The notes beneath the pieces were generated by a model. The model was not told the origin of the DNA. It searched no databases and was given only the letters and a program-made list of their open reading frames with translations. Below, piece after piece: positions 8,357-17,274 of a stretch of 64,000 nt of DNA; the stretch's first letter is position 1; each line of letters opens with the position of its first letter. The DNA is from CAZYFH01 sp964646815 (GTDB lineage: Bacteria; Acidobacteriota; Vicinamibacteria; Vicinamibacterales; UBA8438): positions 5,673 to 69,672 of the forward strand of contig CAZYFH010000018.1 of NCBI GenBank assembly GCA_964646815.1, in the 5' to 3' direction. Both the position numbers and the translations under genes were made by a program.

Positions 8357-9106
8357 TCACGCGGCGACCGTCGCATCGTAGAGCAGCTTGATGCCGATGA
8401 GACACAGCGACGCATGCACGACCCGAAAGAAGAGTGCGTCGTCAACGCGGAGGTGCAGGTATCGGCCGAGCCAGATCCCGACCGGCGCCAGCGGCAGCAA
8501 CACGAGTGACGTGAGCAGGTTGTCGCTGCTCCACTGACCCAGCCAGGCGTAGGGTCCAACCTTCGACCAATTGACGACGAAGAAGAAAAGCACGCTCGTC
8601 GCGTGGAACGTCGTCCGGTGCAGCCGCTGCGGCAGGAGGTAGGCCTGGAGCGGCGGACCGCCGGCGTGGATCGCGAAGCTGGCGAACCCCGACGTCGCGC
8701 CCCAGAAGACGCCGGCACCGCGGTGCGCCGGCGAGACGGTCGTCTGCGATCGCTGGGTGAAGTACCGCACCGCGTACACGACGGCGACCACGCCCACCAG
8801 TGCGCGGAGCCCATCCGCCGAGAAGTAGCGGAACGTCGCAAACCCGAGCGCGGTGCCCATCAGCGAGGCCGGCAGCAGTATCTGGAGATTACGCCGGTCC
8901 CAGCGGCGCCAGTACGCCCTGACCGCCAGCATGTCCATGACCATCAGGATCGGCAGCATGACGGCGGCAGCCTGGATGGGGCTTACGATGGTCGCCATGA
9001 GCGGGACGCTGACCACGGCGACGCCGCCGCCGAAGCCACCCTTGGCGACGCCCGCAATCAGCACGGCGACCGCAGCCGCGAGATAGAAGCGTGGGTCGTC
9101 GATCAC
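8357..9106 (-). CDS. TauE/SafE-family anion exporter
   Basis: The 249-residue membrane protein starts with GTG at 9106, overlapping the stop of the upstream esterase by four bases (GTGA), so it is translationally coupled. It has the family's two-repeat architecture of about eight helices. The first repeat carries AGVAKGGFGGG and the central region has AVMLPILMVMDMLAVRAYWR; the second repeat carries GATSGFASFAIHAGGPPLQAY. Members export sulfite, sulfoacetate or other organic anions across the inner membrane. Coupling to two ester hydrolases suggests export of an acid product, which is inference. Confidence 0.88.
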   Translation of the reverse strand: MIDDPRFYLAAAVAVLIAGVAKGGFGGGVAVVSVPLMATIVSPIQAAAVMLPILMVMDMLAVRAYWRRWDRRNLQILLPASLMGTALGFATFRYFSADGLRALVGVVAVVYAVRYFTQRSQTTVSPAHRGAGVFWGATSGFASFAIHAGGPPLQAYLLPQRLHRTTFHATSVLFFFVVNWSKVGPYAWLGQWSSDNLLTSLVLLPLAPVGIWLGRYLHLRVDDALFFRVVHASLCLIGIKLLYDATVAA

Positions 9107-10044
9107 TCCGCGGCCGCGAAGCGCTCCTTGAGGAAGGCCGCCGCCTCTTCGATGGCCCGGCGTCCCTTCGGCACGACGCCGAACATGATCCACGGGTCGT
9201 GCACGACCCCGTCATACTCGGTGTAGGTCACCGCAACGCCGTTCTCCTTCAGGCGATCGGCGTAGGCGCGGCCTTCGTCGAGCAGCGGGTCAAACTCCGC
9301 GGTCTGGACCAGCGCCGGTGGCAGGCCGGCGAGCGTGTCGGCTTGCAACGGCGAGGCGATCGGGTCGGCACCGTCCCCATCATCTCCGAGGTAATGGTCC
9401 CAGAACCAGCGCATCACATCCGCCGTGAGGAGATAGCCCTCCGCGTTTTCGCGGTAGCTTTGTGTGTCCAAGTCGTGGTTGGTGACGGGGCAGTGCAGTA
9501 GTTGACCGACCAGACGCGGGGCCCCGTCGCGCCGGCTCATGAGCGTCATGACCGCGGCAAGGTTGCCCCCCGCACTGTCGCCACCGACCGCAACGCGGGC
9601 GGCATCGATGCCGATCGCGCCGCACTCCCGAACCATCCATTTCAAGACGGCGCGACAATCATCGACCGCCGCCGGGAAGCGCGCCTCCGGCGCGCGGCGG
9701 TAATGAACGGCAACGACGACACAGCCAGCCGCGTTGGCCAGCGCGCGACAGAGCGGATCATGGCTGTCGAGATCCATGATCACCCATCCGCCGCCGTGGA
9801 TGTAGAAGAGGGCGGGACCGGGGTCCGAGACGCCCTCCGGCCGGTAGATGCGCACCGGGATCGGCCCGGCGGGCCCGACCACGTCGCGGTTCTCCACCGC
9901 GCGCACCTGCTCCGGCTCCCCTTGGAGCGGCAGCAGTCCGGCGAACGCCTCACGGGCCATCTCGGGTGTCATCTCCCCTATCGGCGGCGCACCCGCCTCT
10001 TCCAGTTGCTTCAGAATGGCGTCGACTTCAGGTTCGAGTGGCAC
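9103..10044 (-). CDS. HSL-family alpha/beta hydrolase (esterase)
   Basis: The 313-residue protein starts at a GTG (VPLEPEVDAILKQLEEAG), preceded by GAAGGGAG. This is the usual N-terminus of hormone-sensitive-lipase-type esterases. HGGGWVIMD forms the oxyanion hole, GGDSAGGN contains the nucleophile, and AEFDPLLDE and the GVVHDPW histidine complete the triad. No signal peptide is visible, so it acts in the cytoplasm on acyl esters. It lies 82 bases downstream of a second HSL-like gene and overlaps the TauE gene, which suggests a three-gene operon. Confidence 0.9.
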   Translation of the reverse strand: MPLEPEVDAILKQLEEAGAPPIGEMTPEMAREAFAGLLPLQGEPEQVRAVENRDVVGPAGPIPVRIYRPEGVSDPGPALFYIHGGGWVIMDLDSHDPLCRALANAAGCVVVAVHYRRAPEARFPAAVDDCRAVLKWMVRECGAIGIDAARVAVGGDSAGGNLAAVMTLMSRRDGAPRLVGQLLHCPVTNHDLDTQSYRENAEGYLLTADVMRWFWDHYLGDDGDGADPIASPLQADTLAGLPPALVQTAEFDPLLDEGRAYADRLKENGVAVTYTEYDGVVHDPWIMFGVVPKGRRAIEEAAAFLKERFAAAE

Positions 10045-10126
10045 GCTATGCTCCCTTCTTCGTGTCTCGCGGGTCACTCCGGCACCGGTGCGTGCCCGAG
10101 GACATGGGCGTTTGTGAGTCGCCGCG

Positions 10127-11203
10127 TCAGAGCGAGTCTGCAAACCCCTTGATGTCCCGAATGGTCGCGGCATACACATCCGGGAGCGCGCTCGGGAGAA
10201 TCAAATCACCGGCGTGACAGGTGCCGTTCACAGTCCGGCTGACGGCGCTCACACCTGCTCGCTGGAGCCTGCGAAAATAGGCCAATCCCTCGTCCCGAAG
10301 TGGGTCCAGCTCATTCACCGAGATGACGTGCGGCGGGAGGCCTTCGAGATCATCGACGCTGGCCGCTAACGGCCAGCAGCAGGGGTCCGTGCTGTTTTTC
10401 CGGTCCGGATCGTAGACCGACGCCATGACGCCCATCATCGCCACGTCGAGCATGAAGCCGTCGTTCTCGAAGAGCGACGGGAGGTCTGCGGTCTTCTCGG
10501 TATACGCGTTCGAGATGTAGGGGCACAACGCATACACACCTCCGACCCTATCGAGCCGGCCCTCGCGCTTGGCCTTGAGCGCCGTCGCGAGCGACAGGTT
10601 GCCGCCACCCGACTCGCCCGCCACCACGATCGTGGAGATGCCAAGGTGATCGCGGTTGGCAAAGACCCAGTCGAGCCCGCTGGCGCAGTCGTTGAGGCCC
10701 GCCGGGAACGGGTGGTCGCCGAGTGTCCCGGCACCGTTTCGAAACTCCACGCCCACCACCACCATCCCCGATGCCGCCAGCTCGTCGCGCCAGCGGATCG
10801 AGATTGGGCTTGACCCTTTCCCGATGACCATCCCGCCCCCATGAATCTGGAGCAGACAGGGCACTGGCCCACTCGTTTCCACGGGCCGATGGATATAGAG
10901 CGGGATCTCGTTCCCGTCGACACCGGTGATCGTCTCGGTTGCCTGAGAGACACCCGCCACCGGAGCCAACCCGGCGCACAGGACCTCGAACATGGGTTCG
11001 TTGGCCTCCTCAATGGCTGCGATGAACGCGAGCTTCGCGTCGAGTGGTGAGCCGGCTGTCACGGGGGCTGTGGCAGGAGGCACGTCGAAGCCCAACGATG
11101 CGAATGCGGCGAGCATTCGTGGATCCGCACGCGGGTCATCCTGTAGAAGCAAATCCGGTCGTCCCAGACGACCGGGAAGGGTCGGCGATAAGACAGTCGT
11201 CAT
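10127..11203 (-). CDS. Alpha/beta hydrolase fold-3 esterase
   Basis: The 358-residue enzyme starts at ATG 11203 behind AAGGAGG. The oxyanion motif is IHGGGMVIG and the elbow is VAGESGGGN, with Glu where most HSL members have Asp before the serine. The acid and histidine appear as NELDPLRDE and NGTCHAGD. An N-terminal cap of about 100 residues precedes the core and there is no export signal. It is the first gene of the esterase-esterase-TauE operon. Only 25-30% of the cap resembles the second esterase by eye, so different substrates are likely. Confidence 0.88.
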   Translation of the reverse strand: MTTVLSPTLPGRLGRPDLLLQDDPRADPRMLAAFASLGFDVPPATAPVTAGSPLDAKLAFIAAIEEANEPMFEVLCAGLAPVAGVSQATETITGVDGNEIPLYIHRPVETSGPVPCLLQIHGGGMVIGKGSSPISIRWRDELAASGMVVVGVEFRNGAGTLGDHPFPAGLNDCASGLDWVFANRDHLGISTIVVAGESGGGNLSLATALKAKREGRLDRVGGVYALCPYISNAYTEKTADLPSLFENDGFMLDVAMMGVMASVYDPDRKNSTDPCCWPLAASVDDLEGLPPHVISVNELDPLRDEGLAYFRRLQRAGVSAVSRTVNGTCHAGDLILPSALPDVYAATIRDIKGFADSL

Positions 11204-11509
11204 GACGCCTCCTTTGTATGCTTCTCTTCAGCGCGCGCCGTCATTCCGCAACGGCCGCCGACGGAGCCCGGATCAAATTATGCCACCGGGATGGCGATTG
11301 GCGGTGGGACTTTGATCGCCACCTGCCGATCTAGACGCGGGTCGTGAACGCGGTAGACGACGCCCATCCCGCCCGGCTGCGTGCGGCACAGATTTCGTAT
11401 GGGCCGAGCGTGGCGCCGGGATCCAGTGTCATCATGCGACGGGCCGATCGCTTCATCATTATTACTACGTGACGGTATCGGAGCCGGTATTCGCGAATCG
11501 ACTACCTTC
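11204..11509. other. Intergenic stretch without a recognisable gene
   Basis: No supported gene, repeat or RNA is visible. The stretch borders a toxin remnant and is probably degenerate sequence plus the promoter of the esterase operon. Confidence 0.4.
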
Positions 11510-11662
11510 CTACCGGAACGGATTCCGACTGGCCACCTGGGGGAACCGGCGAAAATCCTCGTCCAGGGTCAGAATCTCGTGCACCCCGTGCTCGAGCGCC
11601 AGCGCGACGAGATGCGCGTCGTGGGCCAAGTTGCCGCGCACCGCTAACCCGCCGATGAAATG
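11510..11662 (-). pseudogene. C-terminal remnant of a VapC-type PIN-domain toxin
   Basis: The last 47 residues (GNLAHDAHLVALALEHGVHE, then ILTLDEDFRRFPQVASRNPFR) match the PIN-domain C-terminus, with the conserved acidic DAHLVALA and D-x-DF-x-RFP motifs. Upstream of base 11662 the frame turns arginine/proline-rich and loses the fold, and there is no antitoxin gene. VapC toxins are about 130 residues, so roughly two thirds is missing. This is a dead toxin gene and is not expected to be active. Confidence 0.6.
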
Positions 11663-11667
11663 TCCTG

Positions 11668-11934
11668 ATGGACCTCGGTCTCGGACAGCACTCGTACCCG
11701 AGGTGGCGGGTGCTCGCGCGCGACGTCGCCTGCGCCCACCGCGTGGCCGAGCGGTTCTACGGGGACCTCCGCGTCGGTCATCGGACACTGACGATGCCGA
11801 TGGTCAGCTACTGGGTGATGAAAGGGCGCGCGGCCGGCATGACCATTCGGGAGGGGCTCCGGTCGTGCTACACGGTGCCGTTCCGCCGCGTGCCCGCACT
11901 CTCGGGGATGACCGCCGTGACCCGGGTGTCCTGA
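11668..11934 (+). pseudogene. Unidentified C-terminal gene fragment
   Basis: The frame encodes about 88 residues ending LRSCYTVPFRRVPALSGMTA. Its composition (LARDVACAHRVAERFYGDLR) is protein-like and unlike a shadow frame, and no gene lies opposite. It looks like the tail of a larger enzyme, possibly an FAD-dependent reductase, but I cannot confirm that. It abuts the VapC remnant head to head, so both are probably leftovers of one rearrangement. Confidence 0.3.
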
Positions 11935-11949
11935 CCCGGCACCGACCAC

Positions 11950-12909
11950 TCACCGGATGGACGCCGCGGCGTTCTCGAGGTTGCGATTGACCTGGAGGAT
12001 GCTCGCCAAGCCATCGTTCCCCTCGTGACACGCGTACTCGTAGAGCGGACCCGCGTTCCGATTGAGCGGAATGCTCGCAGTCCACGGCCGGCTCCACGTG
12101 GTGGGGTCGCTGACGGTGAACTGATAGTCGACCGAGTCCGCGTCGATGCGCCTCAGCCGCTCCACCAGGTGCAGTCGTTCGGCGGAGCCGCGGAAGTTGG
12201 TCTTGCTCGTGAAGTTCGTGGTGTCAATGACGAGCGTGTCGCTCTCCCAGCGCCCGCGTGAATCGCCGTTCCATTGCAGGATGTCGCTGCCGAGATGCGG
12301 CCGACCATCGAGCGGGACGACGCGCGTGTGGTGGATCATCTCCATGAAGATCACCACGTATCCCGGTGCCTGAAGGATCTGGAAGTTGTTGTTGTAGAGA
12401 CCGGGGAGGCGCGGCACCGCACGTGTAATGCATCGCTCAGAGGGGTTTCGCTCCTCCGCGCCGTTGACACCTTGTCGACGTCCGTCCTCGACCCGCCGCT
12501 GCCCCTCGGGCGTGAACGGAGGCAACCGCCCGTCGGCCGGATCGGTGATCAGGGCCGTGCGACGATCCTTCACCGTGCTCGTTCCGCGATCCCACCAGTA
12601 CCGATCATTGATTCGCTGTTCCGCCGTCGACGCTTCGTAGGCCGCGGCCTCGCCGGCCGTCAACATCGCTTGCTGCGCGAACTCGCGCGGCCGCTCCAGC
12701 GGTGTAATCGTCCGGTTGTCCCAGATGCCCTGCAAATCCGGGTCACCCCACGGCGTGCGGGGCACGTCCTGGAGGACCTGAGCCGACGCCATCGCGGGTA
12801 GGGTGACGAACAGACACGCACGCCAGGTCCTGCGTAGGGCGCCGCCGCGACCTCTCGCCGAGACGGAGGCGCCCGTCCACCGGCGCAGCCCGCCGGCCAA
12901 CGCGCGCAC
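11950..12909 (-). CDS. Secreted protein of the P-D-L-x-G-x-W family (copy 1)
   Basis: This protein of about 319 residues belongs to a family present four times in the window. I chose the GTG at 12909 because AGGAG lies about ten bases upstream, and because a TATAAT sits exactly at the alternative TTG at 12951. The signal peptide is ACLFVTLPAMASAQ. The family signature is seen as PRTPWGDPDLQGIWDNRT, TPLERP, a central PLDGRPHL, the GDSRGRWESDTLVIDTTNF block and the terminal YEYACHEGND. The family has no established function that I know. The conserved GRWE-DTLV block and the cysteine near the end suggest a stable secreted beta-rich fold. Confidence 0.75.
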   Translation of the reverse strand: MRALAGGLRRWTGASVSARGRGGALRRTWRACLFVTLPAMASAQVLQDVPRTPWGDPDLQGIWDNRTITPLERPREFAQQAMLTAGEAAAYEASTAEQRINDRYWWDRGTSTVKDRRTALITDPADGRLPPFTPEGQRRVEDGRRQGVNGAEERNPSERCITRAVPRLPGLYNNNFQILQAPGYVVIFMEMIHHTRVVPLDGRPHLGSDILQWNGDSRGRWESDTLVIDTTNFTSKTNFRGSAERLHLVERLRRIDADSVDYQFTVSDPTTWSRPWTASIPLNRNAGPLYEYACHEGNDGLASILQVNRNLENAAASIR

Positions 12910-12950
12910 GGGACTCGTCGCTCCTGGAAAAGGCACGGTCAGATGGGCCA

Positions 12951-12956
12951 ATTATA
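12951..12956 (-). promoter_or_regulatory. TATAAT -10 box for the copy-1 P-D-L-x-G-x-W gene
   Basis: The reverse strand carries a perfect TATAAT in GC-rich surroundings, 42 bases before the preferred GTG start. No good -35 is visible. On the other strand CATAAT occurs 31-36 bases before the divergent gene at 13019. Confidence 0.35.
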
Positions 12957-13018
12957 CGCGTCGTGGTGTCGCGCAAAGTGGCATAATCGCGCTGTTTCGA
13001 CTCAACCTAGGAGGATCG

Positions 13019-14035
13019 ATGAGAGTTCCAACGTGCTTGGTGTCGCTCGTGGCGGTCGCGTGTCTCCTTGGAGTGACCGGCCCGGCCGCAGCGCAGTGCG
13101 AACCGGACGGCAACGTGGAATTCGTCTGCGGGCCGGTGAGCCCAGAAGATTTGGTCCCACTGCCGCAGTCACCGTGGATCATGGTGTCGAGCATGGAGGA
13201 TGACGGACGCCTCCATGCGGCCGACACGCGCAACCACCGCACGACGTCGCTGTATCCTATCGCGTCCTCGAGACCGCGCCACGACACTGCGATGTACGGC
13301 GACTGCCCCGGCCCGATCAGCGGCCAGTTCCGTCCGCACGGCCTCAGCCTGCGTCCCGGCGACGGCAACGTTCACACCCTGTACGTCGTGCGACACGGAG
13401 AACGGGAATCCGTCGAGGTGTTCGAGGTCGATGCACGCGGGGGGACCCCCGCCCTCACCTGGGTGGGCTGTGTCGTGGCGCCGGACGAGGTGAGCCTCAA
13501 CTCTGTGGCAGCGCTGCCAGGTGGCGGGTTTGCTGTAACGCACTTCACTCGACCGGTGGGCGAACTATGGGAGTGGCAGCCCGCGGACGGCTGGGTCAAG
13601 GTGCCGGGAAGCGAGACGGCCGGCCCGAACGGGCTGGAAGCATCGGCGGACGGACGCTGGTTCTACATCGGCGGGTGGGGCACCCGCTCGTTGATCCGCC
13701 TCTCACGCGGGCAGACCCCGGTCCAAAAAGACACGGTGGACGTCGGGTTCCACATCGACAACGTGCGATGGGCCCCCGACGGGTCATTGTTCGCGGCGGG
13801 TCACCGCGGGGACACGCCAGAATCGATCTTCGCGTGCCTCGGACAGGGCCAGTGCGACGGCGTGACATCGCGGGTCTCCAAGGTCGATCCGGAGCGTCTG
13901 ACTGCTGAGGAGATCGTGCGGTATCCATCCAACGACCACATCATTCTCGGAACGGTCGCTATTCAGGTCGGCAACGAAATCTGGGTGGGCGGCGTCGGGG
14001 GCGGCGACCGGATCGGCCGCTTCGCCGCGCCGTGA
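13019..14035 (+). CDS. SMP-30/gluconolactonase-like secreted propeller
   Basis: The 338-residue protein starts at an ATG behind TAGGAGGA and has a signal peptide (VAVACLLGVTGPAAAQ). It has SMP-30-type repeats such as GPNGLEASADGRWFYIGGWG and GFHIDNVRWAPDGSLFAAGH. The asparagine- and aspartate-containing strand ends (GPNGLEAS, HIDNVRWAPDG) are where lactonase members bind a divalent metal. The family includes gluconolactonases and organophosphatases. Activity on a sugar lactone is plausible here but unproven. It is divergent from the gene starting at 12909. Confidence 0.78.
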   Translation: MRVPTCLVSLVAVACLLGVTGPAAAQCEPDGNVEFVCGPVSPEDLVPLPQSPWIMVSSMEDDGRLHAADTRNHRTTSLYPIASSRPRHDTAMYGDCPGPISGQFRPHGLSLRPGDGNVHTLYVVRHGERESVEVFEVDARGGTPALTWVGCVVAPDEVSLNSVAALPGGGFAVTHFTRPVGELWEWQPADGWVKVPGSETAGPNGLEASADGRWFYIGGWGTRSLIRLSRGQTPVQKDTVDVGFHIDNVRWAPDGSLFAAGHRGDTPESIFACLGQGQCDGVTSRVSKVDPERLTAEEIVRYPSNDHIILGTVAIQVGNEIWVGGVGGGDRIGRFAAP

Positions 14036-14108
14036 CAGGCCGCCGACCGGACTCCCGAGCGTGCGAGCCGTGTATACGCTTAAAGATTAGACCTCGCGCG
14101 CGGGTACG

Positions 14109-14909
14109 TCAGTACGCGTCGTACCCCTCGGTCAGCTCGATGAAAACGCCGGACGGATCCGTGATGAACGCGATCTTAAGCTCGACGCTCTCCACTTCTC
14201 GATACGAGATGTCAAACTCGATGCCCATCGCCTCAAGCTTCCCGCAGAACGCTTCGAGGTTGTCGACCTCAAACCCGACGTGGTCGAGCGCCCGGCCCTG
14301 AGTGGCGACCGTCGGCTCGTCGGCGTTTCCGAAACTCATGTTCATGCCGGGCACGTCGGTCGTGGACTGGATTCTCCCCCGCGGACGACGCTCGAGCGAG
14401 AACACCTTTGTATACCAGTCGAGGAGTTCCTCGTAATCGGGTGTGAAGAAATGGATGTGGTAGCCGGCCACCTCCACGTGCAGCGACGGATCCTCCTGCA
14501 GCTCGACCCACACTCCGTCGGGTGCCATGACATAAGCGTTCGGCATCCCCTCGGCCCCGGTGAACTCCGGCCCAACCTCGAGCCCGGCCGCGCGCCACTT
14601 GGCGAGAAAGGCCGCCGTGCTCCGCACCTTGAACCCGAAGTGATCCAGCACCGATCCCTGCATCGGACCGGTCGGCTCACGCTCGGTTAGCGCGATCAGA
14701 AAGTTCGGTAGCCGGATCGCGGTGAGCGGACCCTTTTCCACCACAACGCCGCCAAAGTGCTCGACCCAAAGCTTCTTGTGCACCTCGATGTCGGCGACGT
14801 TCAGATGCACGTGCCCGTACGTGATCCCGTTCTCGTCCGGCGTCGCGAGCTGAGCGGACACCGGGGTGGCGAGCGCACAAACGACCATGGCGGTCGGCAG
14901 TAGCCTCAT
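14109..14909 (-). CDS. Secreted two-domain VOC (glyoxalase/dioxygenase-fold) protein
   Basis: The 266-residue protein begins with a signal peptide ending VSAQ, unusual for VOC proteins, which are mostly cytoplasmic. Two VOC modules follow. The first starts at TYGHVHLNVADIEVHKKLWV and the second at VAGYHIHFFTPDYEELLDWY. Metal-binding candidates are the histidines of GHVHLNV, LDHFGFKV and ALDHVGFEV and the glutamates of WVELQED and FIELTEG. Twin modules are typical of extradiol dioxygenase-like or glyoxalase-like folds. It is the last gene of an operon 25 bases after the serine hydrolase gene. The substrate is unknown. Confidence 0.82.
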   Translation of the reverse strand: MRLLPTAMVVCALATPVSAQLATPDENGITYGHVHLNVADIEVHKKLWVEHFGGVVVEKGPLTAIRLPNFLIALTEREPTGPMQGSVLDHFGFKVRSTAAFLAKWRAAGLEVGPEFTGAEGMPNAYVMAPDGVWVELQEDPSLHVEVAGYHIHFFTPDYEELLDWYTKVFSLERRPRGRIQSTTDVPGMNMSFGNADEPTVATQGRALDHVGFEVDNLEAFCGKLEAMGIEFDISYREVESVELKIAFITDPSGVFIELTEGYDAY

Positions 14910-14934
14910 GTCAGTCCTCCTCGGATCGGGTCCC

Positions 14935-16383
14935 CTACTCCTGAGACGGCCGCATCCGGATCGCTTTCAACACCTCTCGCGTCATATCCCACCGGTCGAA
15001 ACCCTGTCGACCGTAATCCAGTCCCCGGCGCACGATGACAAGATCGTGCGAGGGGACGACGACGACATACTGCCCGCGATTACCCGAGGTCGAGTAGGCC
15101 TCCTTCGGCACGTCGCTGCGGTCATCGGGGACGAGCCACCACTGGCCACCGTAGAAGCTACCGCGTGCTGTCGTTGATGGGGCCGGTGTGCGCACGAAGT
15201 CGATCCACTCTTGGGACAGCAGCCGCTCGCCGTTCCACACGCCGCCCTGCAAATAGAGTAGACCGAATCGTGCAAGGTCCCGGGCGTTGGTGTACACTTG
15301 GCTGCTCAGAATGAAGTCGCCGAAGCGATCGGTACTCACCAGCGTGTTCCGCATACCGATGCGGTCGAGTAGCGCACGCCGCGGGAACTCGCGGTAGTCC
15401 TGCCCGTCACCGATCGCCAGCTTCATCGCGTAGACGGCGAGCAGCGTGTCGTAGTTCTCGTAGTCCCAGTTCGTACCCGGTTCGCGGATCAACGCACGGC
15501 TCCGCGCGCCCCGGACCGAACTGGCGCCCGCCCAGTAGGACAGACCCGACCCGATGGCGTACTCGAGCCCCGCGTTGTCGACCGGCGCAAGCCCACTCGA
15601 CATGTTGAGCACATGGCGCAGTGTGATTGCCGCGCGAGGGTCGTGCGCCGGCGCGGCCGCTTTCGGGAACCAGGTGAACGCGAGCGGCTCGTCGAGCGCC
15701 ATCCGCCCCTCGTCGACGAGCATGCCAATCAGGGTCCCAGCGATGCTCTTTGCTGTCGACCAAGTGCGTGTCCGTGTCGTGACGTCGATCCCCGGCGCGT
15801 AGCGCTCGTGGATGATCTTCCCGCCGTGCACGACGACGAGGCTGAGCGTCACCTGCTCAGGCGCGTCTCGATGAAACGCCCACTCGGACGCGGCGTGGAG
15901 CGCGTCCGCATCGACGTACGACGCCACCGCCGACGACGCGTTCAGGTCGCCATCGGGCCAGGGGATGGACGCCGGATCACCCGGAGGTGGCGGCAGGTGG
16001 AGGGCCGGGAGCGTGTTGATGTCCTCCAGCGTCTGGTCCGGTGCGAGAATCACACAACCGATTCCCTCGCGAAACGCCGCCCGCATTTGGGGCGTGCCAC
16101 CGGCCGCCCCAATGGTCACGGCGTGACGCGCGGTGTCGACCACATAGTCACCCCCGCGTGAGGTCCCGACCGGCCGCGGGAGAAAGGCGAGCTCCTGGTC
16201 AAAAACCTGCGCGAGCGTCCGATTGGATGTGAACAAGCCGTTGCACATGAAGATCGCCTGTTGGCCATACCGGACCATCTCCCGGTTGTGTCGCCAGTAG
16301 TCGTACTTCTCCGTTTGCTGGGCGCTCACGGCGACCGGCAGCAGGAACGCGAGAACGATGAGTCCGGCTGCAACACGCTTCAT
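14935..16383 (-). CDS. Secreted beta-lactamase-fold serine hydrolase
   Basis: The 482-residue protein starts at ATG 16383 behind GAGGAGGATT and has a signal peptide (LIVLAFLLPVAVSAQQ). The class C/penicillin-binding signature appears as SxxK in TWSTAKSIAGT and the YxN motif in NWDYENYDTLL. The third motif is replaced by GNRGQYVVVVP. This arrangement is typical of esterases and 6-aminohexanoate-dimer hydrolase-like enzymes rather than true beta-lactamases. It is probably a periplasmic amidase or esterase. It sits between a molybdopterin protein and a VOC protein in one operon, so all three may act on the same compound. Confidence 0.85.
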   Translation of the reverse strand: MKRVAAGLIVLAFLLPVAVSAQQTEKYDYWRHNREMVRYGQQAIFMCNGLFTSNRTLAQVFDQELAFLPRPVGTSRGGDYVVDTARHAVTIGAAGGTPQMRAAFREGIGCVILAPDQTLEDINTLPALHLPPPPGDPASIPWPDGDLNASSAVASYVDADALHAASEWAFHRDAPEQVTLSLVVVHGGKIIHERYAPGIDVTTRTRTWSTAKSIAGTLIGMLVDEGRMALDEPLAFTWFPKAAAPAHDPRAAITLRHVLNMSSGLAPVDNAGLEYAIGSGLSYWAGASSVRGARSRALIREPGTNWDYENYDTLLAVYAMKLAIGDGQDYREFPRRALLDRIGMRNTLVSTDRFGDFILSSQVYTNARDLARFGLLYLQGGVWNGERLLSQEWIDFVRTPAPSTTARGSFYGGQWWLVPDDRSDVPKEAYSTSGNRGQYVVVVPSHDLVIVRRGLDYGRQGFDRWDMTREVLKAIRMRPSQE

Positions 16384-16451
16384 CGAAATCCTCCTCGCAA
16401 GCGGCGCGCGTGTCCGACACGTGGCGCCCGCCACATCTGTGGGCCGCTCGT

Positions 16452-17174
16452 TTACGCTGGCAACGGCGGCATCCGCAGACCTGGGGTGGCGAACATCATC
16501 TCAGTGATTGCCTTAATGCTCCGATTGCCGTATCGGAACGGCACAATGAGCCGTAACGGGGCGCCGTGCCGCGGCGGGATCGGTTCATCGTTCATCAACC
16601 AGGCAAGCATGACCTGTGGATGACGTAGCGTGGCGACCGGCTCGTCGGTGTAGAAATGGTCGGACGCGATGAACCGGACGTAGTGTGCCTCCGGAATGAG
16701 ACCGAGCATGTCGGCGAAGTCGCTGAAGCGAACGCCGGTCCACTTCACGATGCCGCGCGGATTGGGAGCCCCGCACTGGAGAAGGTACGTCCGGGACAGT
16801 CTCGGGAGCGCCTCCAGATCCGAAAACCGCAACGTGCCGGTACGTCGCGCGAGCCCACGTGTGTCCACCTTGATCTCAAGCGCTCGATAGTCGAACGCGA
16901 TCTCGGGGGTCTGGCGCCCCTCGGTACGCCACATCAGCGGGTCGGTGATGGGCCCAGCGGCGCTCTCTGGATGCTCCGGCGCGGATCCATCGGCGTTGAG
17001 CGGAAGAGGGGCCGGGAATCCCTCCCGGAGCGGCCGCTCCACGAGCTGATCCGGCCACTCCTCCGGCGCCTGCTCAGTCGCCGCCGCGAGGCTCCCGGGC
17101 CGCACCACGCCGAGCGACAAACCCGCCACCGTGGACCCTGACAACGCCAGCGCCTCGCGTCGTGTCATCGTCAT
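16452..17174 (-). CDS. Molybdopterin-binding oxidoreductase, sulfite-oxidase fold, Tat-exported
   Basis: The 240-residue protein starts at ATG 17174 with TRREALALSGSTVAGLSLGV, a Tat-type signal. The Mo-ligand cysteine lies in YLLQCGAPNPRGI, and SuoX-type pocket motifs are TGVRFSDFADML, FIASDHFYTDEP and WLMNDEPIPPRHGAPLRLIV. It contains only the molybdopterin domain and lacks the dimerisation domain of sulfite oxidases, so it is closer to stand-alone YedY/MsrP-type enzymes. No YedZ/MsrQ haem partner is nearby. The substrate is unknown. It is the first gene of a three-gene operon. Confidence 0.82.
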   Translation of the reverse strand: MTMTRREALALSGSTVAGLSLGVVRPGSLAAATEQAPEEWPDQLVERPLREGFPAPLPLNADGSAPEHPESAAGPITDPLMWRTEGRQTPEIAFDYRALEIKVDTRGLARRTGTLRFSDLEALPRLSRTYLLQCGAPNPRGIVKWTGVRFSDFADMLGLIPEAHYVRFIASDHFYTDEPVATLRHPQVMLAWLMNDEPIPPRHGAPLRLIVPFRYGNRSIKAITEMMFATPGLRMPPLPA

Positions 17175-17274
17175 CGCAGCACCTCGGCACCGATTATAAG
17201 CGTCTGACGGCCTCTCCGTGTGCAATTGTGCTAGTGTGCCGGGCCAGGGCGAGGCCCGAAACGAGAGGATAGCC

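Noticed and set aside
11510..11662. Active VapC toxin
   Set aside because: Only the C-terminal third remains and no antitoxin gene lies beside it.
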